Assembly (NCBI GenBank): GCA_965200505.1
Contig: OZ241343.1
Coordinates: 2,914,001 to 2,978,000, forward strand
DNA: 64,000 bases
Reading direction: 5' to 3'
DNA from: VXNE01 sp965200505
Lineage (GTDB): Bacteria; Pseudomonadota; Gammaproteobacteria; Pseudomonadales; Azotimanducaceae
The notes under the pieces are model-generated. The model was not told the DNA's origin, did not search any database, and saw nothing but the letters and a program-made list of their open reading frames with translations. How positions within the stretch are numbered: position 1 is the first letter of the stretch; the number at the start of each line of letters is the position of its first letter. Of the stretch, positions 52,824 through 61,255 are shown piece by piece. The position numbers were made by a program, and so were the translations under genes.

Positions 52824-54686
52824 CTAGCCAGCCGCCGCGGCGGGCACGGGACCGACGACGCGGCCTGCCTCCAGGCGCACCACGGCGTCGGCCACCGCCG
52901 ACAACAGGCCGCCGTGGGCGATGGCGACGATGGTCATGGTGCCGCGCAACGTCGCGAGGACTTCGGCGATGAGCCGCTCGGTGTCGGGTTCGACGTGGCT
53001 GGTCGCCTCGTCCAGCACCAAGAGCGTGGGTTCCCGGAGCAGGGCCCGCGCCAACGTGAGCCGTTGCCGCTCACCGCCGGAGAGGGTTGCGGCCCCCTCT
53101 CCCACCACCGTGTCCAAGCGCTTGGGCAGCGCGTGGACGAAGCCTTCGGCCCCGGCACGGCGCAACGCGCGTTCAAGGGCCCAATCCGAGGCATCGGGGC
53201 ACGTCACCTTGAGGTTCGCCCGGATCGTGTCGTGGAACAGGTACGGCTCTTGCGGCACATAGGCGATGGAGCGTCGCCAACGACGGCGGTTGGCCGCGGT
53301 GAGGCGCGTGTCGTCCACGAACACCGCGCCGTGGGTTGGCGACACCACCGCGGCGAGGATGTCCGCCAAGGTGCTCTTGCCGGCGCCGGACGGCCCAGTG
53401 ACGACGGTAATAGCGCCGGCGGCCACTGCCAAATCCACATGGTCGAGGCCGAGGCGGCCCTCGGCGGCATGGAATTGGAAGGAAACGTCCTTGAGCGTCA
53501 TCGCGTGGCGCAGCTTCATCCGGCCGTCCGACCGAGCTGTGGTGCAGGCAGCCCTGTCCGCCGGCACACGGTCTCCAGGCAGTTCGGCCATTGGATCGAT
53601 TTGCGCCGCGGCGGCCAGCCTTTGATGCGCCTCCTGCGCGTGGGTGTAGGCAGGCAGCGCGTTCACCAGCCCTAGGAAGCACTGCTGCAGGGCCGAGGCC
53701 ACCGGCAGCAGGCGGCCAAAGATCAACACCACGATCAAGAGCTCCGGCAGCGCGGCCCCGCCGGCCCGGGCCGTGAACCAAACCAAGGCCACCACCGCGG
53801 CGGCGCTGGCGATCCAGATGATGGCCCGCGCCGTGGCGTTGGCGCGGACGAAAGCGACTCGCCGGCCCCGCACCGCGGCGAGTTGGTCCGTGAAGCGGCG
53901 GACATGCAACGCTTCGGCATCGTGGCTGCGGGCGAACCGGAGGCCGGCGAGGAATTCGCTCACGGTAGTGAAGAAATCCCGGTTCGCGCCCGTGAGTTGC
54001 GTGCCGAGACCCGCCGCCTGCCGCGCCAGCGGATAGACGATGCCCAAGAGGCAGGCGCCAATGCCAATCGCCACGGCCGTGATGAGGGGGGAAATCAGGA
54101 ATGCGAGGGTGACTTGCGCCGCCGTCAGCATCAGCGTGGACATCAGATTCAGCAGGTGCTTGGCGCCAAGGCTCGCGCGCGCCACATCGACGGTGAGGAC
54201 GTTCTGCAGTTCTGACGAACGGTGGCGGCTCAGCTCCTCCCACTCGGCTTGGGCGATGGCGCGGTAGAACCTGGCACGGAAGCGATCGACGAACTCCAGC
54301 TGCGTACGCACCATCAACACGTCACGCTGCCACGCCGCGGCGGAGCGCACCGCCGCGAGCACCAAGAAGACGCCCAGCACGGTCGGCAGCGTCAATTCGA
54401 CGCCGAGGACAGCCGCGGCTTGCCGCATCATGCCAACCAAGGCGCCGATCTCGCCGCCGGCGCCGCCCATGCCAGCCAACTCCAAGAGCGGCAGGAGCAT
54501 GAGGATGCCGAACGCCTCCGTCACGGAGGTGGCAAGCAACAGCGCAACGACGAACGCAATCCGCCGCGGCGCGTCAACGACCAAGGCATGGGCGAACTTG
54601 GTGGCTTGGCTCGCGATCGCCGCCGAATCGCGGCCAGCGAGGTTTAAGGCGTCGGCGCCGTTCGCCGGCCTAGTGTCCGTGGGCAT
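52824..54686 (-). CDS. ABC exporter with fused membrane and ATPase domains (MsbA/PglK type)
   Basis: 620 residues. Six transmembrane helices in the first 350 residues are followed by a nucleotide-binding domain with Walker A GPSGAGKST, signature LSGGERQRLTLARALL, Walker B LLVLDEATSHVEPD and the H-loop AIAHGG. Context with an O-antigen-ligase-like protein and GT-C enzymes suggests it flips a lipid-linked glycan. The start MPTDTRPANGAD is chosen; 18 more codons are open upstream. Confidence 0.82.
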   Translation of the reverse strand: MPTDTRPANGADALNLAGRDSAAIASQATKFAHALVVDAPRRIAFVVALLLATSVTEAFGILMLLPLLELAGMGGAGGEIGALVGMMRQAAAVLGVELTLPTVLGVFLVLAAVRSAAAWQRDVLMVRTQLEFVDRFRARFYRAIAQAEWEELSRHRSSELQNVLTVDVARASLGAKHLLNLMSTLMLTAAQVTLAFLISPLITAVAIGIGACLLGIVYPLARQAAGLGTQLTGANRDFFTTVSEFLAGLRFARSHDAEALHVRRFTDQLAAVRGRRVAFVRANATARAIIWIASAAAVVALVWFTARAGGAALPELLIVVLIFGRLLPVASALQQCFLGLVNALPAYTHAQEAHQRLAAAAQIDPMAELPGDRVPADRAACTTARSDGRMKLRHAMTLKDVSFQFHAAEGRLGLDHVDLAVAAGAITVVTGPSGAGKSTLADILAAVVSPTHGAVFVDDTRLTAANRRRWRRSIAYVPQEPYLFHDTIRANLKVTCPDASDWALERALRRAGAEGFVHALPKRLDTVVGEGAATLSGGERQRLTLARALLREPTLLVLDEATSHVEPDTERLIAEVLATLRGTMTIVAIAHGGLLSAVADAVVRLEAGRVVGPVPAAAAG

Positions 54687-54740
54687 GATCGCATCATACC
54701 GCTGCACGGCCAGCGGTGCCGGCAACAGCACCTGCGCCAA

Positions 54741-56348
54741 TCACCCCGGCTGTGTCCGAACTGGCGCGCTGGTGGCTGGCAGTAGGCGGAATATGACGCC
54801 ATCGGAAAGCTCGACCTCCAAGCGCAGCGCGCCGAGCGAGCGCAGATGTTGCTCGCCATAGCGGTAGGCATCCTCGCCATCGTCGAACCAGACCAAGAGG
54901 GTGCCGTCTGGTGCCGCCGCCAGCCGCGGAGCAAGCGCCTCCGCATCGCGGGGCAGCGGCATGTACTTGCCCCGTTCCGCGGTGCCGCGCTCAAGGGCGA
55001 GGGTCGCATGCAACACGCCAAAGCGGTTCGCGAGCACTTGGCCGTCCGCGGGGTGTTCCCGCAAATGCCGAATCGTCTCAGACCGCTGCCAGTGGAGCGT
55101 GTTGTAGGAGCGATGGATGTAACCCGATTCGAGGGCGGTCGCCGTCCGCACCCCACTCGCGTACACGGTGAGAACGGCGTAGGGGAGGCCGCCCAACACG
55201 ACCAATGCGGTCGCGGCCCGTTTGGCGACGGTGTGCCAGCCGGTGGTTTCGAGACGCGCGAAGCGATCCAAGACAAGCGTCGCCACGAACAGGAGCGGCA
55301 CATAGAGCGGCAAGAGGTACCGTGGGTCGTCGCCGATGGTGGAAGCGGAGAACCAGGGCACGGCGACCACCATGAAAAGCAGGTACGCCAAGGAGAAGAC
55401 CACCGCGGGCAGCGCCGCGCTGGTGGGCGCGACCCGCGCCGCCAACCAATTGCGCGTGGGACGGATGGCGACCGCAGCGGTGATCGAGGCGAATGCGGCG
55501 AGCGCCAGCCAAAACGCAAGGGCCACCAAGCCGGGCCCGTGTTCGGGAACCACCACTCGCGTCACCACCGAAGCGACGTCCTGCAGCGCGTCGAAGGCGG
55601 ACCGGCTGCCGTCGGGCGCATGCCGTGGCCGTTCCCAAACGCCGAACGCCAACCAGTTGTGTATGAGGATCGCCGCAAGCGGCGCCGCGGACAAGGCACC
55701 GTAGATGCCGGCGTACCGGAGGCGCTTGCGCATCGGCGCGTCGCGCCCCGCCAAAAGCAGGAGTGCCCCGGTGAGGATCACGGCGACACCGGCGTAGCGG
55801 GTCGCTGCCGCGAGGCCCGAGAACAGCGCCGCCCACACCAACACCGGCCAGCTGACGCGCCGGTTTGCGAACCCCGCCATGCACAGGAGGGCGAGCAGCA
55901 TGAACGCAATGAAGAGCGGCTCTGTCATCACATAGGACGCGGAGTGGCTCAGGTGGTGCGACGTGGCCACCACCAGCGTCGCTCCCGCGGCCAAGGCGCG
56001 GGAGGAGATGGCTCGCCGCAGCCACAGGCCGGCCGCCAGAATCGTCGCCCCGAAGGCGATGGCGTTCACCAGCCGCGCCGCCTCGGATGGCTCGATGCCC
56101 ACCGGACCGGCGACCGCCGCGAGGAACAGGGGAAAGCCGAACGGATACTGCGGGGGCGCGTAGCCGCGGAAATCCTGTAGGCCGTGGCCGGCCAACAGGT
56201 TCTCCACGGTGGAGAGATAGACCACGGAATCCGCGCCGATGGCGGCGCCGTGGGTGGAGGTGCGCACCAAGACATGCGCCGCGCCCAACACCGCGAGTGC
56301 CAAGGGGAACCAAGGCGGGCCGCGGCGACGGGGCGGCGAGTCGTCCAT
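54741..56348 (-). CDS. GT39/ArnT-like GT-C membrane glycosyltransferase
   Basis: 535 residues. Twelve or so hydrophobic segments follow the GT-C first-loop acid in IGADSVVYLSTVENLLAG. SYVMTEPLFIAFMLL, AAATRYAGVAVI and a C-terminal soluble domain (about 430-535) are typical of dolichyl or undecaprenyl-phosphate-sugar transferases. It is the first gene of the minus-strand operon running through the ABC exporter, the ligase-like protein and the ASST proteins. About 52 bp of its 5' end are duplicated at 61151. Confidence 0.78.
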   Translation of the reverse strand: MDDSPPRRRGPPWFPLALAVLGAAHVLVRTSTHGAAIGADSVVYLSTVENLLAGHGLQDFRGYAPPQYPFGFPLFLAAVAGPVGIEPSEAARLVNAIAFGATILAAGLWLRRAISSRALAAGATLVVATSHHLSHSASYVMTEPLFIAFMLLALLCMAGFANRRVSWPVLVWAALFSGLAAATRYAGVAVILTGALLLLAGRDAPMRKRLRYAGIYGALSAAPLAAILIHNWLAFGVWERPRHAPDGSRSAFDALQDVASVVTRVVVPEHGPGLVALAFWLALAAFASITAAVAIRPTRNWLAARVAPTSAALPAVVFSLAYLLFMVVAVPWFSASTIGDDPRYLLPLYVPLLFVATLVLDRFARLETTGWHTVAKRAATALVVLGGLPYAVLTVYASGVRTATALESGYIHRSYNTLHWQRSETIRHLREHPADGQVLANRFGVLHATLALERGTAERGKYMPLPRDAEALAPRLAAAPDGTLLVWFDDGEDAYRYGEQHLRSLGALRLEVELSDGVIFRLLPATSAPVRTQPG

Positions 56349-56466
56349 CAATTGTATGATGCCATGATGCCCGAAGTAGGCGGTTCACCGCCCGACGCGC
56401 TTCAAATCTGCGTCCTGTACGAGCCGTGCCAATGACAAGCCATCGGCCCCCTCCCTCCCGCACGAC

Positions 56467-58731
56467 ATGGTAAGGCCTAGGATCGCCGTCGCCGCCGCGT
56501 TGGGGCTGTTGGGCGTCTTGGGGGTCGCCGTCCTTGATGACTACGGCGTCCCTCTGGACACCGGCCTGCGCCAGCTCGGCCACGCCACGCTGGAACTCGC
56601 GCAGGGCGACGATGCGGCGTTGAGGAAAAGGCTGTGGCCGATCGTTGACCACATACGGTACTACGGTGCCGCCTTTGAGGTGCCGCTGGCGCTCGTCGAG
56701 CGCGCGCTCGGGCAGGCGGACAGCCGCGACGTATATCTGACGCGCCACCTGCTCACCCACCTGACCTTCCTCGCTGGTGCCGGCGCGGCGGCGCTGCTGG
56801 CCCGGCGGCTGTTCGGCGGCATCTGGCCCGCGCTCTTCGCGCTGGCCGCCTTCGCGCTGCACCCACGGCTCTACGCGCACTCGTTCTTCAACACCAGCGA
56901 CACGCCATTCACGGCGTTCTTCATGGTCTGCCTGTGCCTCGCGGAGCGGGCTTTCCGGCGCGGCACCGCCGGCGCGTTCGCGCTGCTGGGCGCCGGCGTG
57001 GGGGTGCTGGTCAACCTGCGCGTCATGGGCGCGCTGCTGTTCGCGGCGGTGCTGGGGCTGCGGGCGCTGGACGTGGCGCTGGCGCCCGGGCGGGCGGCGC
57101 GGCGCCGGGCGCTCGCCACCGGCGCCGCGTTCGCGGCCGCGGCGGCGGCGGCCCTGTACGCCGTCTCGCCGCACCTGTGGGCCGATCCGTCCCGGCTGCT
57201 GGAGGCGTTTGCCCTGTTGTCCCAGCACCCTTTCCGAGGCGCCACCCTGTTTGCGGGTGCCGTCGTGCGCTGGCCGGACGTTCCGGCACTTTACGTCCCC
57301 ACTTGGATCGCCGTCACCACGCCGCCGGCGCTGCTGACGCTGGGCCTCGCCGGGGCCGCCGCCACGCTCGGCCGCGGCTTGGCACCATTGAGTGGCACTA
57401 TCCGCGCCGCGCCGCCGCGCTTCGGGCTGCTGCTGGTGGCCTGCCCGGCGCTGGCCGTCGCGGCCGTCGTGGCGCTGAACGCCAACATTTACGAAGGCTG
57501 GCGCCACCTGTATTTCCTCTGGGGGCCGGCCAGCCTGCTCGCCGCCGGCGGCGCCAGGTGGCTCGCCGGCGCCAGCCGGCGGCCGGCGCTGCGGCGTGTC
57601 GTGGGGGGGCTGGCGGCGGCCGGCGTGGTCGCCGGCGCGGCGCAGATGGCGCTCATCCACCCGCAACAGCATGCCTACTTCAACCTGTTGGCGGACCGCG
57701 ACACGCCTGAACGCTTGGTCACTTGGCACTTAATCGACGTGGGGAACATGTCGTACCTGCAAGGGCTGGAACGGGCCCTCGACGCGCATCCCGGCGCGAC
57801 GGTGTGGACGTGGGCGGAGCACCATGGCGCCCTATTCGACGGCCCGGAGCGCCGGCGTCTGGTCTTCGGCGCCATGGCGGGGGCCGCCGGCCTCGTGCTG
57901 AGCCGTGTCCCCCGGATTGGCTGGCCCTTCGCCCCCGACGCGCTGACCGTGCGGGTGTACGACAACACCCTCGTGGCGGCGACGGCCCTCGACGTGTCAC
58001 TGCTGGGCGAGGCGGCGCTCGACGCCTGGCGGGCCGCGTACCGGGCCGCGGCCGCCGCGCCGCCGCTGGTGCGCTCGGACTATGACCTGCACTTGGGCCC
58101 AGGTGGGTTGACGTGGCTCAAGGCGCCGTGCGGCGCGGCCGACACGGCCGGGGCGTTCGCGTCCACGGCATGGCCCGCGGACAGCGGCGGCGCCGTCTCG
58201 TCCGCGTGCGACTTCCGCCGCTGCGGTGTGCGAGTCGATGGCGCCTGCATGGTACATACGCCGCTGCCGCGGGGGGCGCTCAAGGCCATCGTCGCCGGCC
58301 AGCGGCTGCGCCGCGGCCCGTATCTGTGGCGGGTGGCCGCGGCCATGGGGCCGGCGGGCGCCGAGGCGGTGGCCGCGCCGCGCCCGGCGGTAGCGGGCGA
58401 GTTGGTCGCCCGGGGAGGCTTCGACCTCCACCTCAACGGTGCCACGCTGACCTACGTGAAGGCGCCGTGCCGCCCCGAGGACACGTCCGCGCCCTTTTTC
58501 CTGCACGTCTTTCCAGTCGATCAACGTGCGTTGCCGGCGCATCGTCAGTCAAGCGGCTTCCGCAATCTGGACTTCGCGATGGCGCACTACGACGCCGGGC
58601 TGATCACACGGCTCGGCGGCCGCTGCGTGACGGTGGCGCGGCTGCCCGACCATCCGGTCGCCCGCCTGCGCACCGGGCAGTTCGACCGGCACGGCAGCCA
58701 CTGGGCGATCGAGCTCAAGGGGTCGATGTAG
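56467..58731 (+). CDS. GT-C membrane glycosyltransferase with two C-terminal Cys domains, copy 1
   Basis: 754 residues. A GT-C membrane part (about 1-400) has the first-loop acids VLDDYGV and YLTRHLLTHL, then HPRLYAHSFFNTSDTPF. After it come two related periplasmic modules. Module 1 (about 539-625) starts YDLHLGPGGLTWLKAPC, and module 2 (652-754) starts FDLHLNGATLTYVKAPC. The upstream ATG equivalent to copy 3 (56432) hits a stop after 13 codons because about 13 bp are missing, so translation must start at the ATG at 56467 or later. Sugar and acceptor unknown. Confidence 0.75.
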   Translation: MVRPRIAVAAALGLLGVLGVAVLDDYGVPLDTGLRQLGHATLELAQGDDAALRKRLWPIVDHIRYYGAAFEVPLALVERALGQADSRDVYLTRHLLTHLTFLAGAGAAALLARRLFGGIWPALFALAAFALHPRLYAHSFFNTSDTPFTAFFMVCLCLAERAFRRGTAGAFALLGAGVGVLVNLRVMGALLFAAVLGLRALDVALAPGRAARRRALATGAAFAAAAAAALYAVSPHLWADPSRLLEAFALLSQHPFRGATLFAGAVVRWPDVPALYVPTWIAVTTPPALLTLGLAGAAATLGRGLAPLSGTIRAAPPRFGLLLVACPALAVAAVVALNANIYEGWRHLYFLWGPASLLAAGGARWLAGASRRPALRRVVGGLAAAGVVAGAAQMALIHPQQHAYFNLLADRDTPERLVTWHLIDVGNMSYLQGLERALDAHPGATVWTWAEHHGALFDGPERRRLVFGAMAGAAGLVLSRVPRIGWPFAPDALTVRVYDNTLVAATALDVSLLGEAALDAWRAAYRAAAAAPPLVRSDYDLHLGPGGLTWLKAPCGAADTAGAFASTAWPADSGGAVSSACDFRRCGVRVDGACMVHTPLPRGALKAIVAGQRLRRGPYLWRVAAAMGPAGAEAVAAPRPAVAGELVARGGFDLHLNGATLTYVKAPCRPEDTSAPFFLHVFPVDQRALPAHRQSSGFRNLDFAMAHYDAGLITRLGGRCVTVARLPDHPVARLRTGQFDRHGSHWAIELKGSM

Positions 58732-58760
58732 GCGGACCGCGAACACGCTCGAATCGAAGC

Positions 58761-58916
58761 ATGAGTAAAGTGCAAGTACCCCCCCCCCCCCCCCCCCCCC
58801 CCCTCCTCCCTTGCAGGCAGAAGGCGGGAGTCCCCGACAGACCCGGGCCGCGGTCGTGGCCACGCTGGGGCTCTTGGGGGTGCTGGGGCTCGCCGTCGTT
58901 GATGACTACGGTCTGA
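58761..58916 (+). other. Short out-of-frame leader ORF through the C25 tract
   Basis: ATG AGT AAA GTG CAA GTA runs straight into 25 C. With 25 C the frame gives eight prolines, then LLPCRQKAGVPDRP, and ends at 58916 (51 codons). With 26 or 23 C the same ATG would be in frame with the 758-codon GT-C ORF (58811-61087). It may therefore be the true start of copy 2 in an OFF state. Confidence 0.55.
58779..58803 (+). repeat. C25 homopolymer at the 5' end of GT-C copy 2
   Basis: Twenty-five consecutive C, six codons after an ATG (58761) and 8 bp before the open frame of copy 2 starts. Candidate slipped-strand contingency tract; its exact length is also the kind of feature most likely to be wrong in an assembly. 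Confidence 0.85.
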
Positions 58917-61087
58917 CACTCGATGAGGTCGCTCACCGCAAGCTTGGCCACGCCACGCTGGAAATGGCGGTGGGAGACGACGCGGCGTTGCTGGAAAGGC
59001 TGAGGCCGGCCTTTCCGGAGTTGTGGCACTACGGCACCGCCTTCGAGATGCCGCTGGCGCTCGTCGAGCGCGCGCTCGGGCAGGCGGACAGCCGCGACGT
59101 CTTCCTCACGCGCCACCTGCTCACCCACCTCGCCTTCCTCGCCGGCGCCGCGGCCGCGGCGCTGCTGGCGCACCGGCTGTTTGGCGGCTTGTGGCCGGCG
59201 CTGTTCGCGCTGGCCGCCTTCGCGCTGCACCCGCGGCTCTACGCGCACTCGTTCTTCAACACCAAGGACATGCCGTTCGCCGCGCTCTTCATGGTGTGCC
59301 TGTGCCTCGCGGAGCGGGCGTTCCGGCGCGGCACCGCCGGCGCGTTCGCGCTGCTGGGCGCCGGCGTGGGGGTGCTGGTCAACCTTCGCGTCATGGGCGC
59401 CCTGCTGTTCGCGGCGGTGCTTGGGCTGCGGGCGCTGGACGTGGCGCTGGCGCCCGGGCAGGTGGCACGGCGCCGGGCGCTCGGCAGCGGCGCTGTGTTT
59501 GTCGCGGCGGCGGCCGCCGCCCTGTACGCCGTCTCGCCCCACCTGTGGCCGGACCCGTCGCGGCTGGTGGACACGTTCGCGCTGTTCACCCAGTTCCCTC
59601 ACCGCATTCCCACGCTGTACGCCGGCGCCGTCGTGTACTGGCCGGACATTCCGGCCAGCTACGTCCCCACTTGGGTCGCCGTCACCACGCCGCCGGCGCT
59701 GCTGGCGCTGTGCCTCGCCGGGGCCGCGGCGGTGCTCGGCCGCGGTCTGGCGCCGCCGGTCGGCGCCGTCCACGCCGCACCACCGCGCTTCGGGCTGTTG
59801 CTGGTGGCCTGCCCGGTGCTGGCCGTCGCCGCCGTGGTGGTGTTGAACGCCAACGTTTACCACGGCTGGCGGCACCTGTACTTCCTCTGGGCGCCGGCCA
59901 GCCTGCTCGCCGTGGCTGGCACCAAGTGGCTGGCCGGTGCCGGCCGCCGGCCGGCGCTGCGGCGTGTCGTGGGGGGGCTTGCCGCAGCTGGTTTGGCCGC
60001 AGGCGCCGGGCAGATGGCGCTGCTCCACCCGCAACAGCACACGTACTTCAACCTCCTCGCGGACCGCGACGCGCCTGAACGCTTGGCCACTTGGTACGAG
60101 ATTGACTTCTGGCGCATGTCGCACTGGCGGGGGCTGGAACGGGCCCTTCAAGTGCATCCCGGCGCAATGGTGTGGACGCGGTTGGCGCACCATGGAGCGC
60201 TTTTGGACGGCCAAGAGCGGCGGCTGGTAAACGGCGGCGTGGCGCGAGATGCCGGCCTGGTGCTGAGCTCCAGGATCGGCCGGCCCTTCGCTTCCGACGC
60301 GCTGACCGTGCGGGTGTACGACAACACCCTCGTGGCGGCGACGGCCCTTGACGTGTCACTGCTGGGCGAGGCGGCCCGCGACGCCTGGCGGGCCGCGTAC
60401 CGGGCCGCGGCCGCCGCGCCGCCGCTGGCGCACTCGGACTATGACCTGCACTTCGGCCCAAGTGGGTTGACGTGGCTCAAGGCGCCGTGCGGCGCGGCCG
60501 ACGCGGCCGGGGAGTTCGCGTCCACGGCGTGGCCCGCGGACGGCGGCGCCGCCGTCTCGTCCGTGTGCGACTTCGTCCGTTGCGGCGTCCGGGTCGATGG
60601 CGCCTGCATGGTACATACGCCGCTGCCGCGGGGGGCGCTCAAGGTCATCGTCGCCGGCCAGCGGCTGCGCCGCGGCCCGTATCTGTGGCGGGCAGCCGCG
60701 GCCATGGGGCCGGCGGGCCCCGAGGCGGTGGACCCGCCGCGCCTGCCACCGGGCGAGCGGGTGGCCCGGGGGTTCTTCGACCTCCACCTCGACGGCGCCA
60801 CGCTGACCTATGTGAAGGCGCCGTGTCGCCCGGAAGACACTGCCGCGCGCTTCTTCCTGCACGCCTATCCGGCCGATCCGGGCGCGTTGCCGGCGCATCG
60901 CCAGCTGAACGGCTTCCACAACCTGGACTTCATGATGGCGCGCCACGACGCCGGGCTGATCGCGCGGTTCGGCGGCCGCTGCGTGGCGACGGCGCGGTTG
61001 CCGGGCCATCCGGTCGCCCGCCTGCGCACCGGGCAGTTCCACCGGTACGGCAACCATTGGGCCATCGAGCTCAAGGGGTCGATGTAG
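58811..61087 (+). CDS. GT-C membrane glycosyltransferase with two C-terminal Cys domains, copy 2, possibly phase-variable
   Basis: 758 codons open from a TTG. Same architecture as copies 1 and 3: VVDDYGL, FLTRHLLTHL, HPRLYAHSFFNTKDMPF in the membrane part, and the two terminal modules YDLHFGPSGLTWLKAPC and FDLHLDGATLTYVKAPC. There is no ATG near the conserved start. The nearest ATG with family-like spacing is 58761, which the C25 tract currently puts two bases out of frame. Expression would need slippage or an internal GTG/TTG. The segment around residues 440-490 (FWRMSHWRGLERALQV) differs most from the other copies. Confidence 0.7.
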   Translation: MQAEGGSPRQTRAAVVATLGLLGVLGLAVVDDYGLTLDEVAHRKLGHATLEMAVGDDAALLERLRPAFPELWHYGTAFEMPLALVERALGQADSRDVFLTRHLLTHLAFLAGAAAAALLAHRLFGGLWPALFALAAFALHPRLYAHSFFNTKDMPFAALFMVCLCLAERAFRRGTAGAFALLGAGVGVLVNLRVMGALLFAAVLGLRALDVALAPGQVARRRALGSGAVFVAAAAAALYAVSPHLWPDPSRLVDTFALFTQFPHRIPTLYAGAVVYWPDIPASYVPTWVAVTTPPALLALCLAGAAAVLGRGLAPPVGAVHAAPPRFGLLLVACPVLAVAAVVVLNANVYHGWRHLYFLWAPASLLAVAGTKWLAGAGRRPALRRVVGGLAAAGLAAGAGQMALLHPQQHTYFNLLADRDAPERLATWYEIDFWRMSHWRGLERALQVHPGAMVWTRLAHHGALLDGQERRLVNGGVARDAGLVLSSRIGRPFASDALTVRVYDNTLVAATALDVSLLGEAARDAWRAAYRAAAAAPPLAHSDYDLHFGPSGLTWLKAPCGAADAAGEFASTAWPADGGAAVSSVCDFVRCGVRVDGACMVHTPLPRGALKVIVAGQRLRRGPYLWRAAAAMGPAGPEAVDPPRLPPGERVARGFFDLHLDGATLTYVKAPCRPEDTAARFFLHAYPADPGALPAHRQLNGFHNLDFMMARHDAGLIARFGGRCVATARLPGHPVARLRTGQFHRYGNHWAIELKGSM

Positions 61088-61150
61088 GCGGCGCCCAACA
61101 CGTGCCTCAAGTCGGTTGGCCGCCGGCGCGTCGAGCCGCGGGTTGTCATC

Positions 61151-61217
61151 GGGAACCAAGGTGTGCCGCGGCGACGGGGGACGGGTCAACCATCAGTTGT
61201 ATGATGCCGTGATGCCA
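61151..61217. repeat. Second copy of the intergenic control region with a 5' scrap of the divergent GT gene
   Basis: 61151-61217 closely matches 56305-56371: GGGAACCAAGG, GCCGCGGCGACGGGG, then ATCARTTGTATGATGCC and GTGATGCC. In the original this spans the first codons of the minus-strand gene (ATG at 56348) and the gap before copy 1. Here the corresponding ATG opens a frame broken by a 1-bp loss. The duplication that made copy 3 therefore included upstream sequence. The rest of 61088-61255 holds nothing recognisable. Confidence 0.75.
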
Positions 61218-61255
61218 CATGCCGGACTTGCCCCCGGCGGCGGCCCGTGCGACCC

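Noticed and set aside
55078..57729. 883-codon minus-strand frame spanning two GT-C genes
   Set aside because: It crosses a divergent intergenic region and is out of frame with the recognisable minus-strand glycosyltransferase.
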